NCBI RefSeq assembly: GCF_003234655.2
Contig: NZ_CP126271.1
Span: forward strand, 310,001 to 374,000
Direction: 5' to 3'
DNA: 64,000 bases
From: Curtobacterium sp. MCLR17_007
Lineage (GTDB): Bacteria > Actinomycetota > Actinomycetes > Actinomycetales > Microbacteriaceae
A program made the position numbers and the translations under genes. Of the stretch, positions 26,307-36,030 are shown one piece after another (the stretch's first letter is position 1; each line of letters opens with the position of its first letter). Under the pieces are notes generated by a model that had not been told where the DNA came from, searched no databases, and worked only from the letters and a program-made list of their open reading frames with translations.

Positions 26307-27320
26307 GTGCCCGAGAAGATCATCCTGGACTGCGACCCCGGTCACGACGACGCCGTGGCGATGCTGCTGGCGCACGGCAACCCGGACATCGAGCTGCTGG
26401 CCGTGACCACCGTCGTCGGCAACCAGACCCTGCCGAAGGTCACGCGCAACGCGCTGGCCGTCGCCCGCATCGCGGGGATCACCGGCGTCCCCTTCGCCGC
26501 CGGTGCCGACCGCCCGCTGCTGCGCGAGATCGAGGTCGCGGGCGACATCCACGGCGAGAGCGGCCTCGACGGCCCGATGCTGCCCGAGCCGTCGTTCCAG
26601 CTCGACGAGCGGCACGCGGTCGACCTGATCATCGAGACCGTGATGGCGCACGAGCCCGGCACGGTCACGCTCGTGCCGACCGGTGGGCTGACGAACATCG
26701 CCCTCGCGGCCCGCAAGGAGCCCCGCATCGTCGAGCGCGTCAAGCAGGTCGTGCTGATGGGCGGCGGCGTGCACGTCGGCAACTGGAGCCCGGTCGCCGA
26801 GTTCAACATCGTCATCGACCCCGAGGCCGCGTCCATCGTCTTCGACGCCGGGTGGGACGTCGTGATGGTCGGCCTCGACCTGACGCACCAGGCACTCGCC
26901 ACCACCGAGGTCGCCGAGCGCATCGCCGCCGTCGGCACTGCACCGGCGGCCTTCGTCGGGGAGCTCCTCGACTTCTTCGGCCAGACGTACCGGGACGCGC
27001 AGGGCTTCGACGCCCCGCCCGTGCACGACCCCTGCGCCGTCGCGTACGTCATCGACCCGACGATCGTGCGTGCCGTGAAGGTCCCGATCCACGTCGAGAC
27101 CCAGGGCACGCTGACCCTCGGCATGACCGTCGCCGACTTCCGCGCTCCCGCGCCCGCGGACTGCCACACGAGCGCCGCCCTGGAACTCGACCACACACGG
27201 TTCTGGGACCTGGTCGTCGATGCCCTCGAGCGCATCGGCGAGACGCCGGACACCGGATGGACCCCCCGCGCCACCGCCTCCACCACGACCACGACCACGA
27301 CCACGACCACGGAGATCTGA
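26307..27320 (+). CDS. Inosine-uridine-preferring type nucleoside hydrolase
   Basis: A 337-residue nucleoside N-ribohydrolase, which splits ribonucleosides into base and ribose. The N-terminal calcium site DCDPGHDDAVAM is the family signature; MGGGVHVGNWSPVAEFNIVIDPEAA and the late HDPCAVAYVI (catalytic His region) fit CU/IU-type hydrolases. GTG at 26307 starts right at the first strand. The C-terminus ends in a Thr run encoded by a hexamer microsatellite. First gene of a salvage operon with an MFS transporter and ribokinase, under a LacI regulator. Confidence 0.93.
   Translation: MPEKIILDCDPGHDDAVAMLLAHGNPDIELLAVTTVVGNQTLPKVTRNALAVARIAGITGVPFAAGADRPLLREIEVAGDIHGESGLDGPMLPEPSFQLDERHAVDLIIETVMAHEPGTVTLVPTGGLTNIALAARKEPRIVERVKQVVLMGGGVHVGNWSPVAEFNIVIDPEAASIVFDAGWDVVMVGLDLTHQALATTEVAERIAAVGTAPAAFVGELLDFFGQTYRDAQGFDAPPVHDPCAVAYVIDPTIVRAVKVPIHVETQGTLTLGMTVADFRAPAPADCHTSAALELDHTRFWDLVVDALERIGETPDTGWTPRATASTTTTTTTTTTEI
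27283..27312 (+). repeat. Hexanucleotide microsatellite in the hydrolase C-terminus
   Basis: Five copies of ACCACG encode a Thr-rich tail (Thr-Thr pairs) just before the stop. Copy-number change keeps the frame, so slippage would alter tail length without breaking the protein. Confidence 0.9.
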
Positions 27321-27325
27321 GACCC

Positions 27326-28756
27326 ATGACCACCACATCGACGAAGAAGTCGATCGGCGCCCTCACGGCGGCGCTCCTCGCCGCGTGCATCGCGTTCCAG
27401 CTGAACGCGAGCATGCTCAGCCCCGCGCTGGTCACGATGGCGCGCGAGCTCAAGACCGACGACGCCACGATCGGCCTGTCCCAGACGCTGTACTTCACGC
27501 TCGCCGCGCTGTTCTCGCTGTTCCTGCCGCGCCTGTCCGACATCGTGGGCCGCAAGCGCGTCCTGGTCGGCATGCTCGCCGTGATGCTCGTCGGCAGCAT
27601 CGTCGCCGCGCTCGCGGTCAACGTGCCGATGCTCTTCACGGGCCGCATCATCCAGGGCGTCACGGGCCCGGTCGTCCCGATCTGCCTGCTCGTGCTGCGC
27701 AACGAGATCAGCGACCCGAAGCGCTACGGTGCCTCCCTCGGTCTGCTCACCGCGGTCAACGGCGGCATCGCGGGGATCGACTCGCTCGCCGGCGGGTGGA
27801 TCGCCACCAACTTCGGCTTCCGCGGCATCTTCTGGGTCATCGCCGTCGTCACCGTCATCGCGCTGCTGTTCGTCGTGGTCTGGGGCGTCGAGTCCCGTCC
27901 GTCGCAGGGCACCCGGATGGACTGGGTCGGCGTGGTCCCGCTCGTGGTCTCGGTCGGGGCGCTGCTGACCGCGTTCAACGAGGCCGGCAAGCTCGGAGCC
28001 GCGAACCCGGCGATCGTGATCGGCGGCATCGTCGTCGCCCTGGCCGCCTTCGCCGTGTTCTGGGCCGTCGAGTCGCGGGTGCGCGAACCGCTCGTCGAGA
28101 CCCGGTTCCTGAAGCGCCGGGGCACGTGGGCGCTCCTCGCCACCACGTTCCTGACGATGACGGGCGTCTTCGCCGTGGTCAACGGGCTGGTCACGTCGCT
28201 CGCACAGAACCCCGACGCGGGCTTCGGGATGGAGGCCGACCTCGCCTCGCTCGTGTTCCTCACGCCCTACGCGCTGGTCGGCTGGATCGTCGGACCGTTC
28301 GCCGGTCGGCTCGCGCCCACCATCGGCTACCGCGCGATCCTGCGCGTCGGGTTGACCGGCAGCATCCTCGCGACCCTGCTGATGGCGTTCGTCGGTGTGC
28401 ACTCCCTGCCGGTGCTCGTCGCCGCGACGGTGCTGATCGGCATCACCTACGCCGGCATCGCCAACATCATCCTGAACGGCCTGGGCATCGTGCTGTCGCC
28501 CGCGTCGAACCCCGGCTTCCTGCCCGGGCTCAACGCCGGTGCGTTCAACCTCGGCGCCGGCGTGAGCTTCGCCGTGCTGCCCGCGCTGCAGATCGCCCTC
28601 GGCGTCGGAGGGTCCTCCGGCACCGCGGGGTACTCCGGTGGCATGCTCCTCGGTGCCGTCATCACGATCGCCGCGCTCGCCGTGTCGTTCCTCATCCCGC
28701 GGCCGGCCGAGGCCGAGACGACCGCCCCCGCACCCCAGAAGGAGACCGTCCGGTGA
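27326..28756 (+). CDS. MFS transporter, probable nucleoside/ribose importer
   Basis: A 476-residue protein with about 14 hydrophobic helices. The motif A-like loop is PRLSDIVGRKRVLVG and helix 1 contains AFQLNASMLSPALVTMARELK. By family it groups with DHA2-like drug exporters, but its position between a nucleoside hydrolase and ribokinase points to uptake of nucleosides. ATG follows the hydrolase stop by 5 bp; its stop overlaps the kinase start. Substrate is inferred from context only. Confidence 0.88.
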   Translation: MTTTSTKKSIGALTAALLAACIAFQLNASMLSPALVTMARELKTDDATIGLSQTLYFTLAALFSLFLPRLSDIVGRKRVLVGMLAVMLVGSIVAALAVNVPMLFTGRIIQGVTGPVVPICLLVLRNEISDPKRYGASLGLLTAVNGGIAGIDSLAGGWIATNFGFRGIFWVIAVVTVIALLFVVVWGVESRPSQGTRMDWVGVVPLVVSVGALLTAFNEAGKLGAANPAIVIGGIVVALAAFAVFWAVESRVREPLVETRFLKRRGTWALLATTFLTMTGVFAVVNGLVTSLAQNPDAGFGMEADLASLVFLTPYALVGWIVGPFAGRLAPTIGYRAILRVGLTGSILATLLMAFVGVHSLPVLVAATVLIGITYAGIANIILNGLGIVLSPASNPGFLPGLNAGAFNLGAGVSFAVLPALQIALGVGGSSGTAGYSGGMLLGAVITIAALAVSFLIPRPAEAETTAPAPQKETVR

Positions 28757-29610
28757 ACACGATCGTCGTCGTCGGGTCGCTCAACGCCGACCTGGTGGTC
28801 CGCACCGAGCGCTTCCCGAAGCCCGGTGAGACCCTGCACGGGTCCGACCTCGCCACCCTGCCGGGCGGCAAGTCCGCCAACCAGGCGGTGGCAGCCGGGA
28901 GGCTCGGGGGAGCCGTGCGCATGATCGGTGCGGTCGGCGACGACGGCAACGGTGCGCTGCTCCGCGACTCCGTCGCGGCGGCGGGCGTCGACACGACGCA
29001 CGTCGCCGTCCGACCGGGAACGGCCACCGGCACCGCCGTCATCACCGTCGACGGTCACGGCGAGAACACCATCGTGATCTCCGGCGGTGCGAACGCCACG
29101 CTGACGCCCGCCGACCTCCCCGCCGACGCGTTCGCCGACGCCGAGGTGCTCGGGCTCTGCCTCGAGGTCGCGATGGACGTGGTGCTCGCCGCTGCCCGGG
29201 CCGCGCACGACGCCGGGGTGACGGTGCTGACGAACCTGTCCCCGTTCGGCGACGTCCCGCGCGAGCTCCTCGACCTGACCGACGTGCTGCTGGTCAACGA
29301 GCACGAGGCCGAGCTGCTCGGGGACCACGGCGTCGCCCGGTCGATCGTCACGCGGGGCGGGGCCGGGTCGGTCGTGCACGACGGGGACGTGCCGCCCGTC
29401 GAGGTCCCGGCGATCCCCGTCGACGCCGTCGACACCACCGGCTGCGGCGACGCCTTCATGGGTGCGGTGGCGCTCCGGCTGGCGGCCGGGGACGCCCTCG
29501 TCGACGCCGCGCGCTTCGCCGCCGGGGTCGGGGCGTACGCCGCGACCGGGGTGGGGGCACAGGCCTCGTACCCGACCACGGACCAGCTGGCGGCGTTCCT
29601 GCGGGCCTGA
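28753..29610 (+). CDS. rbsK: Ribokinase (PfkB family)
   Basis: A 285-residue PfkB sugar kinase. The N-terminal GSLNADLVV and [16 protein letters not shown] match ribokinase; the C-terminal anion hole is [12 protein letters not shown] with the catalytic Asp (usual TGAGD has Cys for Ala here). It would phosphorylate ribose released by the hydrolase to ribose-5-phosphate for the pentose phosphate pathway. GTG start overlaps the transporter TGA. Last gene of the operon. Confidence 0.9.
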   Translation: MNTIVVVGSLNADLVVRTERFPKPGETLHGSDLATLPGGKSANQAVAAGRLGGAVRMIGAVGDDGNGALLRDSVAAAGVDTTHVAVRPGTATGTAVITVDGHGENTIVISGGANATLTPADLPADAFADAEVLGLCLEVAMDVVLAAARAAHDAGVTVLTNLSPFGDVPRELLDLTDVLLVNEHEAELLGDHGVARSIVTRGGAGSVVHDGDVPPVEVPAIPVDAVDTTGCGDAFMGAVALRLAAGDALVDAARFAAGVGAYAATGVGAQASYPTTDQLAAFLRA

Positions 29611-29660
29611 CCCGAGCCTCCCGTCCGGTGCGTGCCGAGCATGCCGGTACGGTTTCCGTC

Positions 29661-30602
29661 ATGCGCGTGGGAGTCCTCGACATCGGGTCCAACACCGGCC
29701 ACCTGCTGGTGGTCGACGCCCACGGCGGCGCGGCGCCGCTGCCGGCATCGTCGTACAAGCGGCCGCTGCGGCTCGCTGAGCACCTGGACGAGGACGGCGC
29801 CGTGACGCGGGTCGGGATCGACGCGTTGACGGACTTCGTCGCCGCGTCGGTGCGGGTCGCCGAGGACCGCGGCTGCGAGGACATGCTCGGGTTCGCGACC
29901 TCGGCCGTCCGCGACGCCGTGAACTCGGACGCCGTCCTGGCGCACGTCGAGGACCGCACCGGGGTCGAGCTCGCCGTGCTCTCCGGCTCGGACGAGGCGC
30001 GGTTGACGTTCCTCGCAGTGCGTCGCTGGTTCGGCTGGTCGGCCGGACGACTGGCGGTCTTCGACATCGGGGGCGGGTCGCTCGAGATCGCCGGCGGTGC
30101 GGACGAAGCGCCCGACGTGGCGTGGTCGATGCCGATCGGCGCGGCGCGGCTCGCACGGTCGTTCTTCGCCGCGGGGACGCCGACCGAGGACGACGTCCGG
30201 CGCCTGCGGCACGACATCCGCGTCGAGATCGCCCGCGACGCCGGCAAGCTCCTGCGCGCGGGAGCACCCGACCGGGCCGTCGCGACCTCGAAGACGTTCC
30301 GGTCCCTCGCCCGGATCTGCGGAGCGGCGCCGTCGGCGGCCGGTCCGCTCGTCCCCAGAGCCCTCGACGGCGCGGTCCTGCGTGACCAGCTGCCGTCGCT
30401 GCTGCGGATGTCGGTCGACGAGCTCGCCGCGCTGCCAGGGGTCTCACCGAGCCGGGCGCACCAGGTCGTCCCCGGAGCGCTCGTCGCCGAGGCGTGCCTG
30501 GACATCTTCGATTTGCCGGCGCTCGAGATCTGCCCGTGGGCGCTGCGCGAGGGCGTGATCCTCGAGCGACTCGACCAGCTGTCGGTGCTCGGGACGTCCT
30601 AG
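29661..30602 (+). CDS. Ppx/GppA exopolyphosphatase family protein
   Basis: A 313-residue member of the Ppx/GppA phosphatase family (actin-like ATPase fold). The phosphate-1 loop is [15 protein letters not shown] near the start and the phosphate-2 loop [13 protein letters not shown] near residue 135; TSAVRDAVN is also typical. It would hydrolyse polyphosphate or pppGpp. Short form without the HD-like C-terminal domains, usual in actinobacteria. ATG lies 7 nt after TACGGT. Its stop overlaps that of the convergent gene by four bases. Confidence 0.92.
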   Translation: MRVGVLDIGSNTGHLLVVDAHGGAAPLPASSYKRPLRLAEHLDEDGAVTRVGIDALTDFVAASVRVAEDRGCEDMLGFATSAVRDAVNSDAVLAHVEDRTGVELAVLSGSDEARLTFLAVRRWFGWSAGRLAVFDIGGGSLEIAGGADEAPDVAWSMPIGAARLARSFFAAGTPTEDDVRRLRHDIRVEIARDAGKLLRAGAPDRAVATSKTFRSLARICGAAPSAAGPLVPRALDGAVLRDQLPSLLRMSVDELAALPGVSPSRAHQVVPGALVAEACLDIFDLPALEICPWALREGVILERLDQLSVLGTS

Positions 30603-31210
30603 GCTCGACGCCGCTTCGGTGGTGCGAGCAGCCACGGACGGATCAGCGTCGTCACGAACGGCAGCACCCAGAAGGTCATGATCGGCGTCAACACGAGCGT
30701 GGTGATCAGGACGCGGGGCAGCGCCGCGAGACCCGCGAACGACGGCACGAGCAGCCCGACCAGGACCGTGAACGCCAGGTTGACCGGGAAGAACCCGAGC
30801 CAGATGCTGACCGCCTGCTTCCACCGCGGGGGAGCACTCGATGCCGGGGTGTCCGACGGGGCGTCGAACCAGCCCTCGATGCCGGTGCGCTTCTCGACGC
30901 GGGACTCCACCACGAGGTCGCGGCCGAGGTCGAGCCACCGCAGTCGGTCGTCGGAGTTCTCCCACGTCGACAGGGAGTCGTGGTCGGCGAACCGGTAGAG
31001 CATGTGCCACTCGCGGGACTGTGCGCGGGAGCGGACCCATCCGGAGCCGAGGAAGCCCGGGTAGCGGTTCGCCAGGTTCACCCCGGACTGCACCCAGCGG
31101 GTGGCCTCGGTGATGCGGTCCGGCTCGACCAGGCGGGTGATGGAGACGGTGACGGGTGGGCCGGCGGTCTCGGGTGGCGACGACACGGCCCCAGGCTCTT
31201 CTGGAGTCAT
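30599..31210 (-). CDS. Antibiotic biosynthesis monooxygenase-like domain protein with two membrane helices
   Basis: A 203-residue protein. The N-terminal half ([22 protein letters not shown] then [21 protein letters not shown]) matches the dimeric ferredoxin-like ABM fold; the C-terminal half has two hydrophobic helices ([22 protein letters not shown] and [19 protein letters not shown]) and a basic tail. Such ABM-plus-membrane proteins are common in actinobacteria but have no proven role. Convergent with Ppx/GppA; stop codons overlap. Confidence 0.75.
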   Translation of the reverse strand: MTPEEPGAVSSPPETAGPPVTVSITRLVEPDRITEATRWVQSGVNLANRYPGFLGSGWVRSRAQSREWHMLYRFADHDSLSTWENSDDRLRWLDLGRDLVVESRVEKRTGIEGWFDAPSDTPASSAPPRWKQAVSIWLGFFPVNLAFTVLVGLLVPSFAGLAALPRVLITTLVLTPIMTFWVLPFVTTLIRPWLLAPPKRRRA

Positions 31211-31230
31211 CCGCCCAGTGTCGCGGATCC

Positions 31231-31347
31231 GTGTTTCGCGCTGATGACGTGATCAAGAACGGGCACGTCTTCGCCCCCGACCGCGGCTTCCTCGCGTTCA
31301 CCGTCCCCGGGATGGCCGACTTCATCCACCGCACCGTCACGACGTGA
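31231..31347 (+). pseudogene. Possible 3' remnant of an ATPase-type gene
   Basis: A 38-codon frame ending DVIKNGHVFAPDRGFLAFTVPGMADFIHR. It has no good start and no neighbour to extend it, and the pattern resembles the C-terminal winged-helix end of AAA-type ATP-binding proteins. I read it as a gene fragment left by deletion; the family guess is from memory of similar tails and is weak. Confidence 0.35.
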
Positions 31348-31372
31348 CGGCCGAGGCTGGCGCCCGGAACGG

Positions 31373-32359
31373 CTAGCTGGCCTGCTTCTTCGCCGCGGGC
31401 TTCTTCGCAGGGGCCTTCTTGGTCGCCGGCTTCTTCGCGGGCGCCTTCTTCGCCGGGGCCTTCTTCGTCTCGGTGTCCGCCGCGTCGTCGGCGCCGGATC
31501 CCTTCGACGCGGCGCCGGAGCCGGACCCAGACGAACGCGAGCCGCTGGACGAACGCGACCCCGAGCCTCCCGTCCGCTTCTTGTCCACGGACGCGCGCAG
31601 CGCGGCCATCAGGTCGATGACGTCACCGCCCTCGTCGTCGTCCGTCGCGGCCTGCTCGCCGAAGGTCGCGGCGGTGTCGACGTCGTCACCCGACTCGAGC
31701 TTGGCGTCGATGAGCTGCTGCAGCTCCGCCTGGTACTCGTCGGTGTAGCGGTCCGGGTCGAAGTCGGTCGACATGCTCGCGACCAACGAGGACGACATCT
31801 TCAGCTCGTTCGCGCTGACCTTCACCGAGGTGTCGAGGGCCGTGAAGTCGGCGGCGCGGACCTCGTCGCCCCACAGCAGCCCCTGCAGCAGCAGCACGTC
31901 GTCGTGCACCCGCAGGACGCCGAGCCGGGTCTTCTGCCGCAGCGTGAACTGCACGATCGCCAGGCGGTCGGTCTCCTCGAGCGTCCGTCGGAGCAGGACG
32001 TACGCCTTCGGGGAGCGGGAGTCTGGCTCGAGGTAGTAGGTCTTCTCGAACATCATCGGGTCGACCTGGTCGACGGGGACGAACTCGAGCACCTCGATCT
32101 CGTGCGACTGCTCCTGGGGGAGCTTCTTGAAGTCGTCGGCCGTCAGCACCACGGTCTTCTCGCCGTCGTCGTACGCGCGCTGGATGTCGGCGTACTCGAC
32201 CTCGTGGCCGAGCTCGCACACGCGCTTGTACCGGATGCGGGCCTTGTCCTCGTCGTGGACCTGGTGCATCGACACGTCGTGGGTCTCGGTCGCGGCGTAG
32301 ACCTTGATGGGCACGTTGACCAGCCCGAACGCGATGGAGCCCTTCCAGATCGACCTCAT
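31373..32359 (-). CDS. ku: Non-homologous end joining protein Ku
   Basis: A 328-residue bacterial Ku. It opens with the diagnostic MRSIWKGSIAFGLVNVPIKVY and continues IRYKRVCELGHEVEYADI, both hallmarks of the ring core that binds DNA ends and recruits LigD. From about residue 255 the tail becomes Ser/Gly- then Lys/Ala/Pro-rich (repeated KKAPAKK), the DNA-binding extension found in actinobacterial Ku. Divergent from the SDR-LigD unit 90 bp away. ATG at 32357-32359. Confidence 0.97.
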   Translation of the reverse strand: MRSIWKGSIAFGLVNVPIKVYAATETHDVSMHQVHDEDKARIRYKRVCELGHEVEYADIQRAYDDGEKTVVLTADDFKKLPQEQSHEIEVLEFVPVDQVDPMMFEKTYYLEPDSRSPKAYVLLRRTLEETDRLAIVQFTLRQKTRLGVLRVHDDVLLLQGLLWGDEVRAADFTALDTSVKVSANELKMSSSLVASMSTDFDPDRYTDEYQAELQQLIDAKLESGDDVDTAATFGEQAATDDDEGGDVIDLMAALRASVDKKRTGGSGSRSSSGSRSSGSGSGAASKGSGADDAADTETKKAPAKKAPAKKPATKKAPAKKPAAKKQAS

Positions 32360-32449
32360 GCGCTCATGATGCCCGGATGCACGTGGGAGCGTGCGGGTTT
32401 TCCCTGCTCCCTCGGTGTGACGGGGGGAACGAGCGAGCACGATGGACGC

Positions 32450-33340
32450 ATGAGCCAGCTGGACAAGGACGACCCGCGCACGCAGTACGCACGGCCGCCG
32501 TTCCCCGCGCAGACGCAGCAGGGGTCGGGACGGGCCAGCGAGATGGACCCGCCGCCGGACCACGGTGAGACGAGCTACGTCGGCACGGGGCGGATGCCCG
32601 GGTACCGGGTGCTGGTCACCGGCGCCGACTCCGGCATCGGTCGCGCGGCGGCGATCGCGATGGCGAAGGAGGGCGCCGACGTCGTGCTGAACGCCCTGCC
32701 CGAGGAGATCGACGACCTGACCGAGGTCCGCGACCTGATCGGCGACCTCGGGCGCAAGGCGGTCATGTTCCCGGGGGACCTGACCGACGAGGCCTTCTGC
32801 CAGGAGCTCGTCCGGACTGCCGTCAGCGAGCTCGGCGGCCTCGACGCCCTGGTGCTCGTCGCCGGCAGCCAGCAGGTGCACGAGGACGTCGCCGAGCAGT
32901 CGACCGCGGACTTCGACCGGACCATGAAGGTCAACGTGTACGCGATGTTCTGGCTGGTGCGGGAAGCCGTCCCGCACATGGCCCCGGGCAGCGCGATCGT
33001 CACGACGAGCTCGGTGTCGGCGTACGAACCGCAGGGCCGCATGATCGACTACGCCGCCACCAAGGCAGCGATCATCACGTACACGAACGGCCTCGCGCGG
33101 CAGCTCGCAGCGAAGGGCATCCGCGCCAACACCGTGGTCCCCGGCCCCGTGTGGACGCCCCTGCAGCCGATCAGCTACCCGGGCGACGAGATCGCGTCGT
33201 ACGGGCAGGGCACCCCGTTCGGTCGGCCTGCCCAGCCGGTCGAGCTCGGCAGCGCCTACGTGTACCTCGCCGGGCCGGAGTCGTCGTACACGTCCGGGAC
33301 GACGCTGACGGTGGCGGGAGCGACCGGGGTCGCGCTGTGA
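32450..33340 (+). CDS. Short-chain dehydrogenase/reductase (general stress type)
   Basis: A 296-residue classical SDR of the YhdF/YghA type, with a long N-terminal tail (TQYARPPFPAQTQQGSG) before VTGADSGIGRAAAIAMAKEG. Ser is in VTTSSVSAYEPQ and the YxxxK pair in YAATKAAI. These enzymes are often stress-induced; the substrate is unknown. ATG lies 6 nt after CACGAT. The LigD start overlaps its stop, so this dehydrogenase is wired into the end-joining locus. Confidence 0.92.
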   Translation: MSQLDKDDPRTQYARPPFPAQTQQGSGRASEMDPPPDHGETSYVGTGRMPGYRVLVTGADSGIGRAAAIAMAKEGADVVLNALPEEIDDLTEVRDLIGDLGRKAVMFPGDLTDEAFCQELVRTAVSELGGLDALVLVAGSQQVHEDVAEQSTADFDRTMKVNVYAMFWLVREAVPHMAPGSAIVTTSSVSAYEPQGRMIDYAATKAAIITYTNGLARQLAAKGIRANTVVPGPVWTPLQPISYPGDEIASYGQGTPFGRPAQPVELGSAYVYLAGPESSYTSGTTLTVAGATGVAL

Positions 33341-35883
33341 GCCCCGTGGCGCGGACGGGTCCCGTGGCGCGGACGGGTGCCGCGGCGCGGAAGACCACCG
33401 TGCTGGTCGGCAACCGTCGACTCGCGCTGACGAACCTCGACAAGGTGCTCTACCCGGAGACCGGCACGACGAAGGGGCGGGTCGTCGAGTACTACGAGCG
33501 TGTGGCCCCCTGGATGATCCCGCACGTCAAGGACCGGCCGATGACCCGGAAGCGCTGGGCGAACGGCGTCGACGGCAAGGTCTTCTTCGAGAAGAACCTG
33601 CCCGACTCCGCGCCCGACTGGGTCCGGCACCACACGATCGAGCACTCCGACCACGACAACGAGTACCCGGTCGTCGACGACCTGCCGACGCTGGTCTGGA
33701 TGGCGCAGCAGGCGGCGCTCGAACTCCACGTCCCGCAGTGGCGCTTCGGCCCGCGCGGCGGGCGGCAGGACCCCGACCGGCTGGTGCTCGACCTGGACCC
33801 CGGCGAGGGCGTCGGGCTCGCGGAATGCGTCGAGGTGGCGGTCGCCGCCCGGGAGGTCCTGCAGGGCATGGGACTCGACCCCTACCCGGTGACGTCGGGG
33901 TCGAAGGGCATCCACCTCTACGCCGCACTCGACGGCCGGGCCTCGACCGACCAGGTGTCCGAGGTGGCGCACGAGCTGGCCAGGGCACTCGAGCAGGACC
34001 TGCCCGACCTGGTGCTGTCCTCGATGAGCCGGGCCGAGCGGCGGGGCAAGGTCTTCGTCGACTGGTCCCAGAACAACGGCAACAAGACCACGATCGCCCC
34101 GTACTCGCTCCGGGGCCGGTCGACGCCGACCGTTGCTGCACCGCGGTCATGGGACGAGCTGACCGAGCGGGGGCTCGCCCAGCTGACGCTGGACGAGGTG
34201 CTGGAGCGGCTGCAGGACCACGGGGACCTGCTGCACCCCGTCGCCGCCGGCGCGCTGTCGGTCGGGAGGCCCGACTCCGGTCACTGGGACAGCGACCGGA
34301 CCCAGCGGGCGAACGACGCCGAGCAGCCCGGTCGCGACCGGCTCGCCGCCTACCGTGCCAAGCGGGACGCGTCGAAGACACCCGAGCCCGTCCCGCAGGA
34401 CGCCCCGACGGTGCGGGCGGACGGCACCCCGACCTTCGTGATCCAGGAACACCACGCGACCCGCGACCACTACGACTTCCGGCTCGAGCACGACGGTGTG
34501 CTCGTCAGCTGGGCCCTGCCGAAGGGCGAACCGACGGACCCGGGGAAGAACCACCTGGCCGTCATGACCGAGGACCACCCGCTCGAGTACGGCTCGTTCG
34601 AGGGCACGATCCCGCACGACGAGTACGGCGGTGGGACGGTGACGCTGTGGGACGACGGCACGTACGACCTCGAGAAGTGGCGCGAGGGGGAAGAGGTCAT
34701 CGTGACACTGCACGGTCGGACCAACGGCAACCGGCGTCTGGCGATCCTGCACACCCGCGGCCGGGGACGCGGGCGCGACGGCGACGAGAAGAACTGGCTG
34801 ATCCACCGCACGAAGGAGCAGCCCGACGACGCAGCTGAGGCAACGGGGAGCGGAACAACGGCGGTGGTCGGCCGGGGAGCCGGCCCGCGAGCACCGCGGA
34901 CCCCTGCGACGGCGCCGGCGTCGACCCCGCCGTCCGACCGGCAGACCATGCAGGCGACGCTGGCGAAGGGGCCACCGGACCTCGACCCCGCGGACTGGGC
35001 GTTCGAGATGAAGTGGGACGGCGTCCGCGCGCTCGCGACCGTCCGTGACGGCGAGGTCACCCTGCGCAGTCGCAACGGCAACGACCTGACGGCGCAGTAC
35101 CCCGAGCTGCAGGAGCTCGGCGAGCGCGCGGGCGTGGACGGGGTCTTCGACGGCGAGGTCGTCGCGCTCGACGACCGCGGGCGCCCGCGCTTCCAGCTGC
35201 TGCAGGACCGCATGGGCCTGACCAGGAAGCGCGAGGTCGACGCCGCACGCGAACGCACCCCGGTGCGGTTCATGCTCTTCGACGTGTTGGAGGCGGACGG
35301 ACACGAGCTCACCCGGTTGTCGTACGACCGTCGCCGCGAAGCGCTCGAGACGGTGGTCGAGCCGGGTGGGGCGATCGAGTTCCCCGCCGCGGTCGACGGC
35401 GACCTCGCGAAGGCGGTCGCCGACTCGGCGCGGGCCGGGCTGGAGGGCGTGGTCGCGAAGAAGCGCTCGTCCCGGTACGCAGAAGGACGCCGCTCCGAGG
35501 CATGGCTCAAGATCAAGCACCACGCCACGCAGGAGGTCGTGGTCGCGGGCTGGAAGCCGGGCAGCGGGCGACGCGAGGGTGGGATCGGGTCGTTGCTGCT
35601 CGGCATCCCGGGCGACGACGGGCTGCAGTACGTCGGCAAGGTCGGCACCGGGTTCAGCGACCGGGACCTCGACGAGATCGCGGAGGTGCTCGCACCGCTC
35701 GGCCGGGACACCTCGCCCTTCGAGGACGTGCCCCGCGCCGACGCCCGGGACGCACACTGGCTCACCCCGGCGCACGTGGGCGAGGTCGAGTTCGCGGAGT
35801 GGACCGCCGACGGCCGACTGCGCCAGGCGTCGTGGCGTGGGTGGCGCGCGGACAAGTCGCCGGACGACGTGGTGCGGGAGTGA
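33337..35883 (+). CDS. ligD: Multifunctional ATP-dependent DNA ligase LigD (polymerase-phosphoesterase-ligase)
   Basis: An 848-residue end-joining enzyme in the actinobacterial order. Polymerase (PrimPol) domain about residues 25-310 with the metal motif LVLDLDPGEG near 148-157; 3'-phosphoesterase about 365-510 with HHATRDHYDFRLEHDG; ATP-dependent ligase about 540-848 with EMKWDGVRAL (nucleophile Lys near 558) and DGEVVALDD. It fills, trims and seals breaks held by Ku. GTG start overlaps the SDR stop. The first 16 residues contain a duplicated PVARTG, a low-complexity leader. No inactivating change seen. Confidence 0.97.
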   Translation: MSPVARTGPVARTGAAARKTTVLVGNRRLALTNLDKVLYPETGTTKGRVVEYYERVAPWMIPHVKDRPMTRKRWANGVDGKVFFEKNLPDSAPDWVRHHTIEHSDHDNEYPVVDDLPTLVWMAQQAALELHVPQWRFGPRGGRQDPDRLVLDLDPGEGVGLAECVEVAVAAREVLQGMGLDPYPVTSGSKGIHLYAALDGRASTDQVSEVAHELARALEQDLPDLVLSSMSRAERRGKVFVDWSQNNGNKTTIAPYSLRGRSTPTVAAPRSWDELTERGLAQLTLDEVLERLQDHGDLLHPVAAGALSVGRPDSGHWDSDRTQRANDAEQPGRDRLAAYRAKRDASKTPEPVPQDAPTVRADGTPTFVIQEHHATRDHYDFRLEHDGVLVSWALPKGEPTDPGKNHLAVMTEDHPLEYGSFEGTIPHDEYGGGTVTLWDDGTYDLEKWREGEEVIVTLHGRTNGNRRLAILHTRGRGRGRDGDEKNWLIHRTKEQPDDAAEATGSGTTAVVGRGAGPRAPRTPATAPASTPPSDRQTMQATLAKGPPDLDPADWAFEMKWDGVRALATVRDGEVTLRSRNGNDLTAQYPELQELGERAGVDGVFDGEVVALDDRGRPRFQLLQDRMGLTRKREVDAARERTPVRFMLFDVLEADGHELTRLSYDRRREALETVVEPGGAIEFPAAVDGDLAKAVADSARAGLEGVVAKKRSSRYAEGRRSEAWLKIKHHATQEVVVAGWKPGSGRREGGIGSLLLGIPGDDGLQYVGKVGTGFSDRDLDEIAEVLAPLGRDTSPFEDVPRADARDAHWLTPAHVGEVEFAEWTADGRLRQASWRGWRADKSPDDVVRE

Positions 35884-36030
35884 GCGCGCACGCGGCACCA
35901 TGCGTGCGCATCGGCTCCGCTGGAGGCGAACTTCCGTCCCCCGACGACGCCGTCGATGGGGGACGATCCTGTCTGCCCCGCCGTGATCGACCGCGGGGCT
36001 GTTACGTTCGCCGGGACGAGAGGTGCGGCG

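Noticed and set aside
29628..29660. Earlier start for the Ppx/GppA gene
   Set aside because: The added residues do not match the family and a -10-like hexamer lies 7 nt before the ATG at 29661.
35956..36030. Longer N-terminus for the small acidic ORF
   Set aside because: The upstream ATG has no ribosome site and the extra 25 residues look random; the start at 36031 has GAGAGG.
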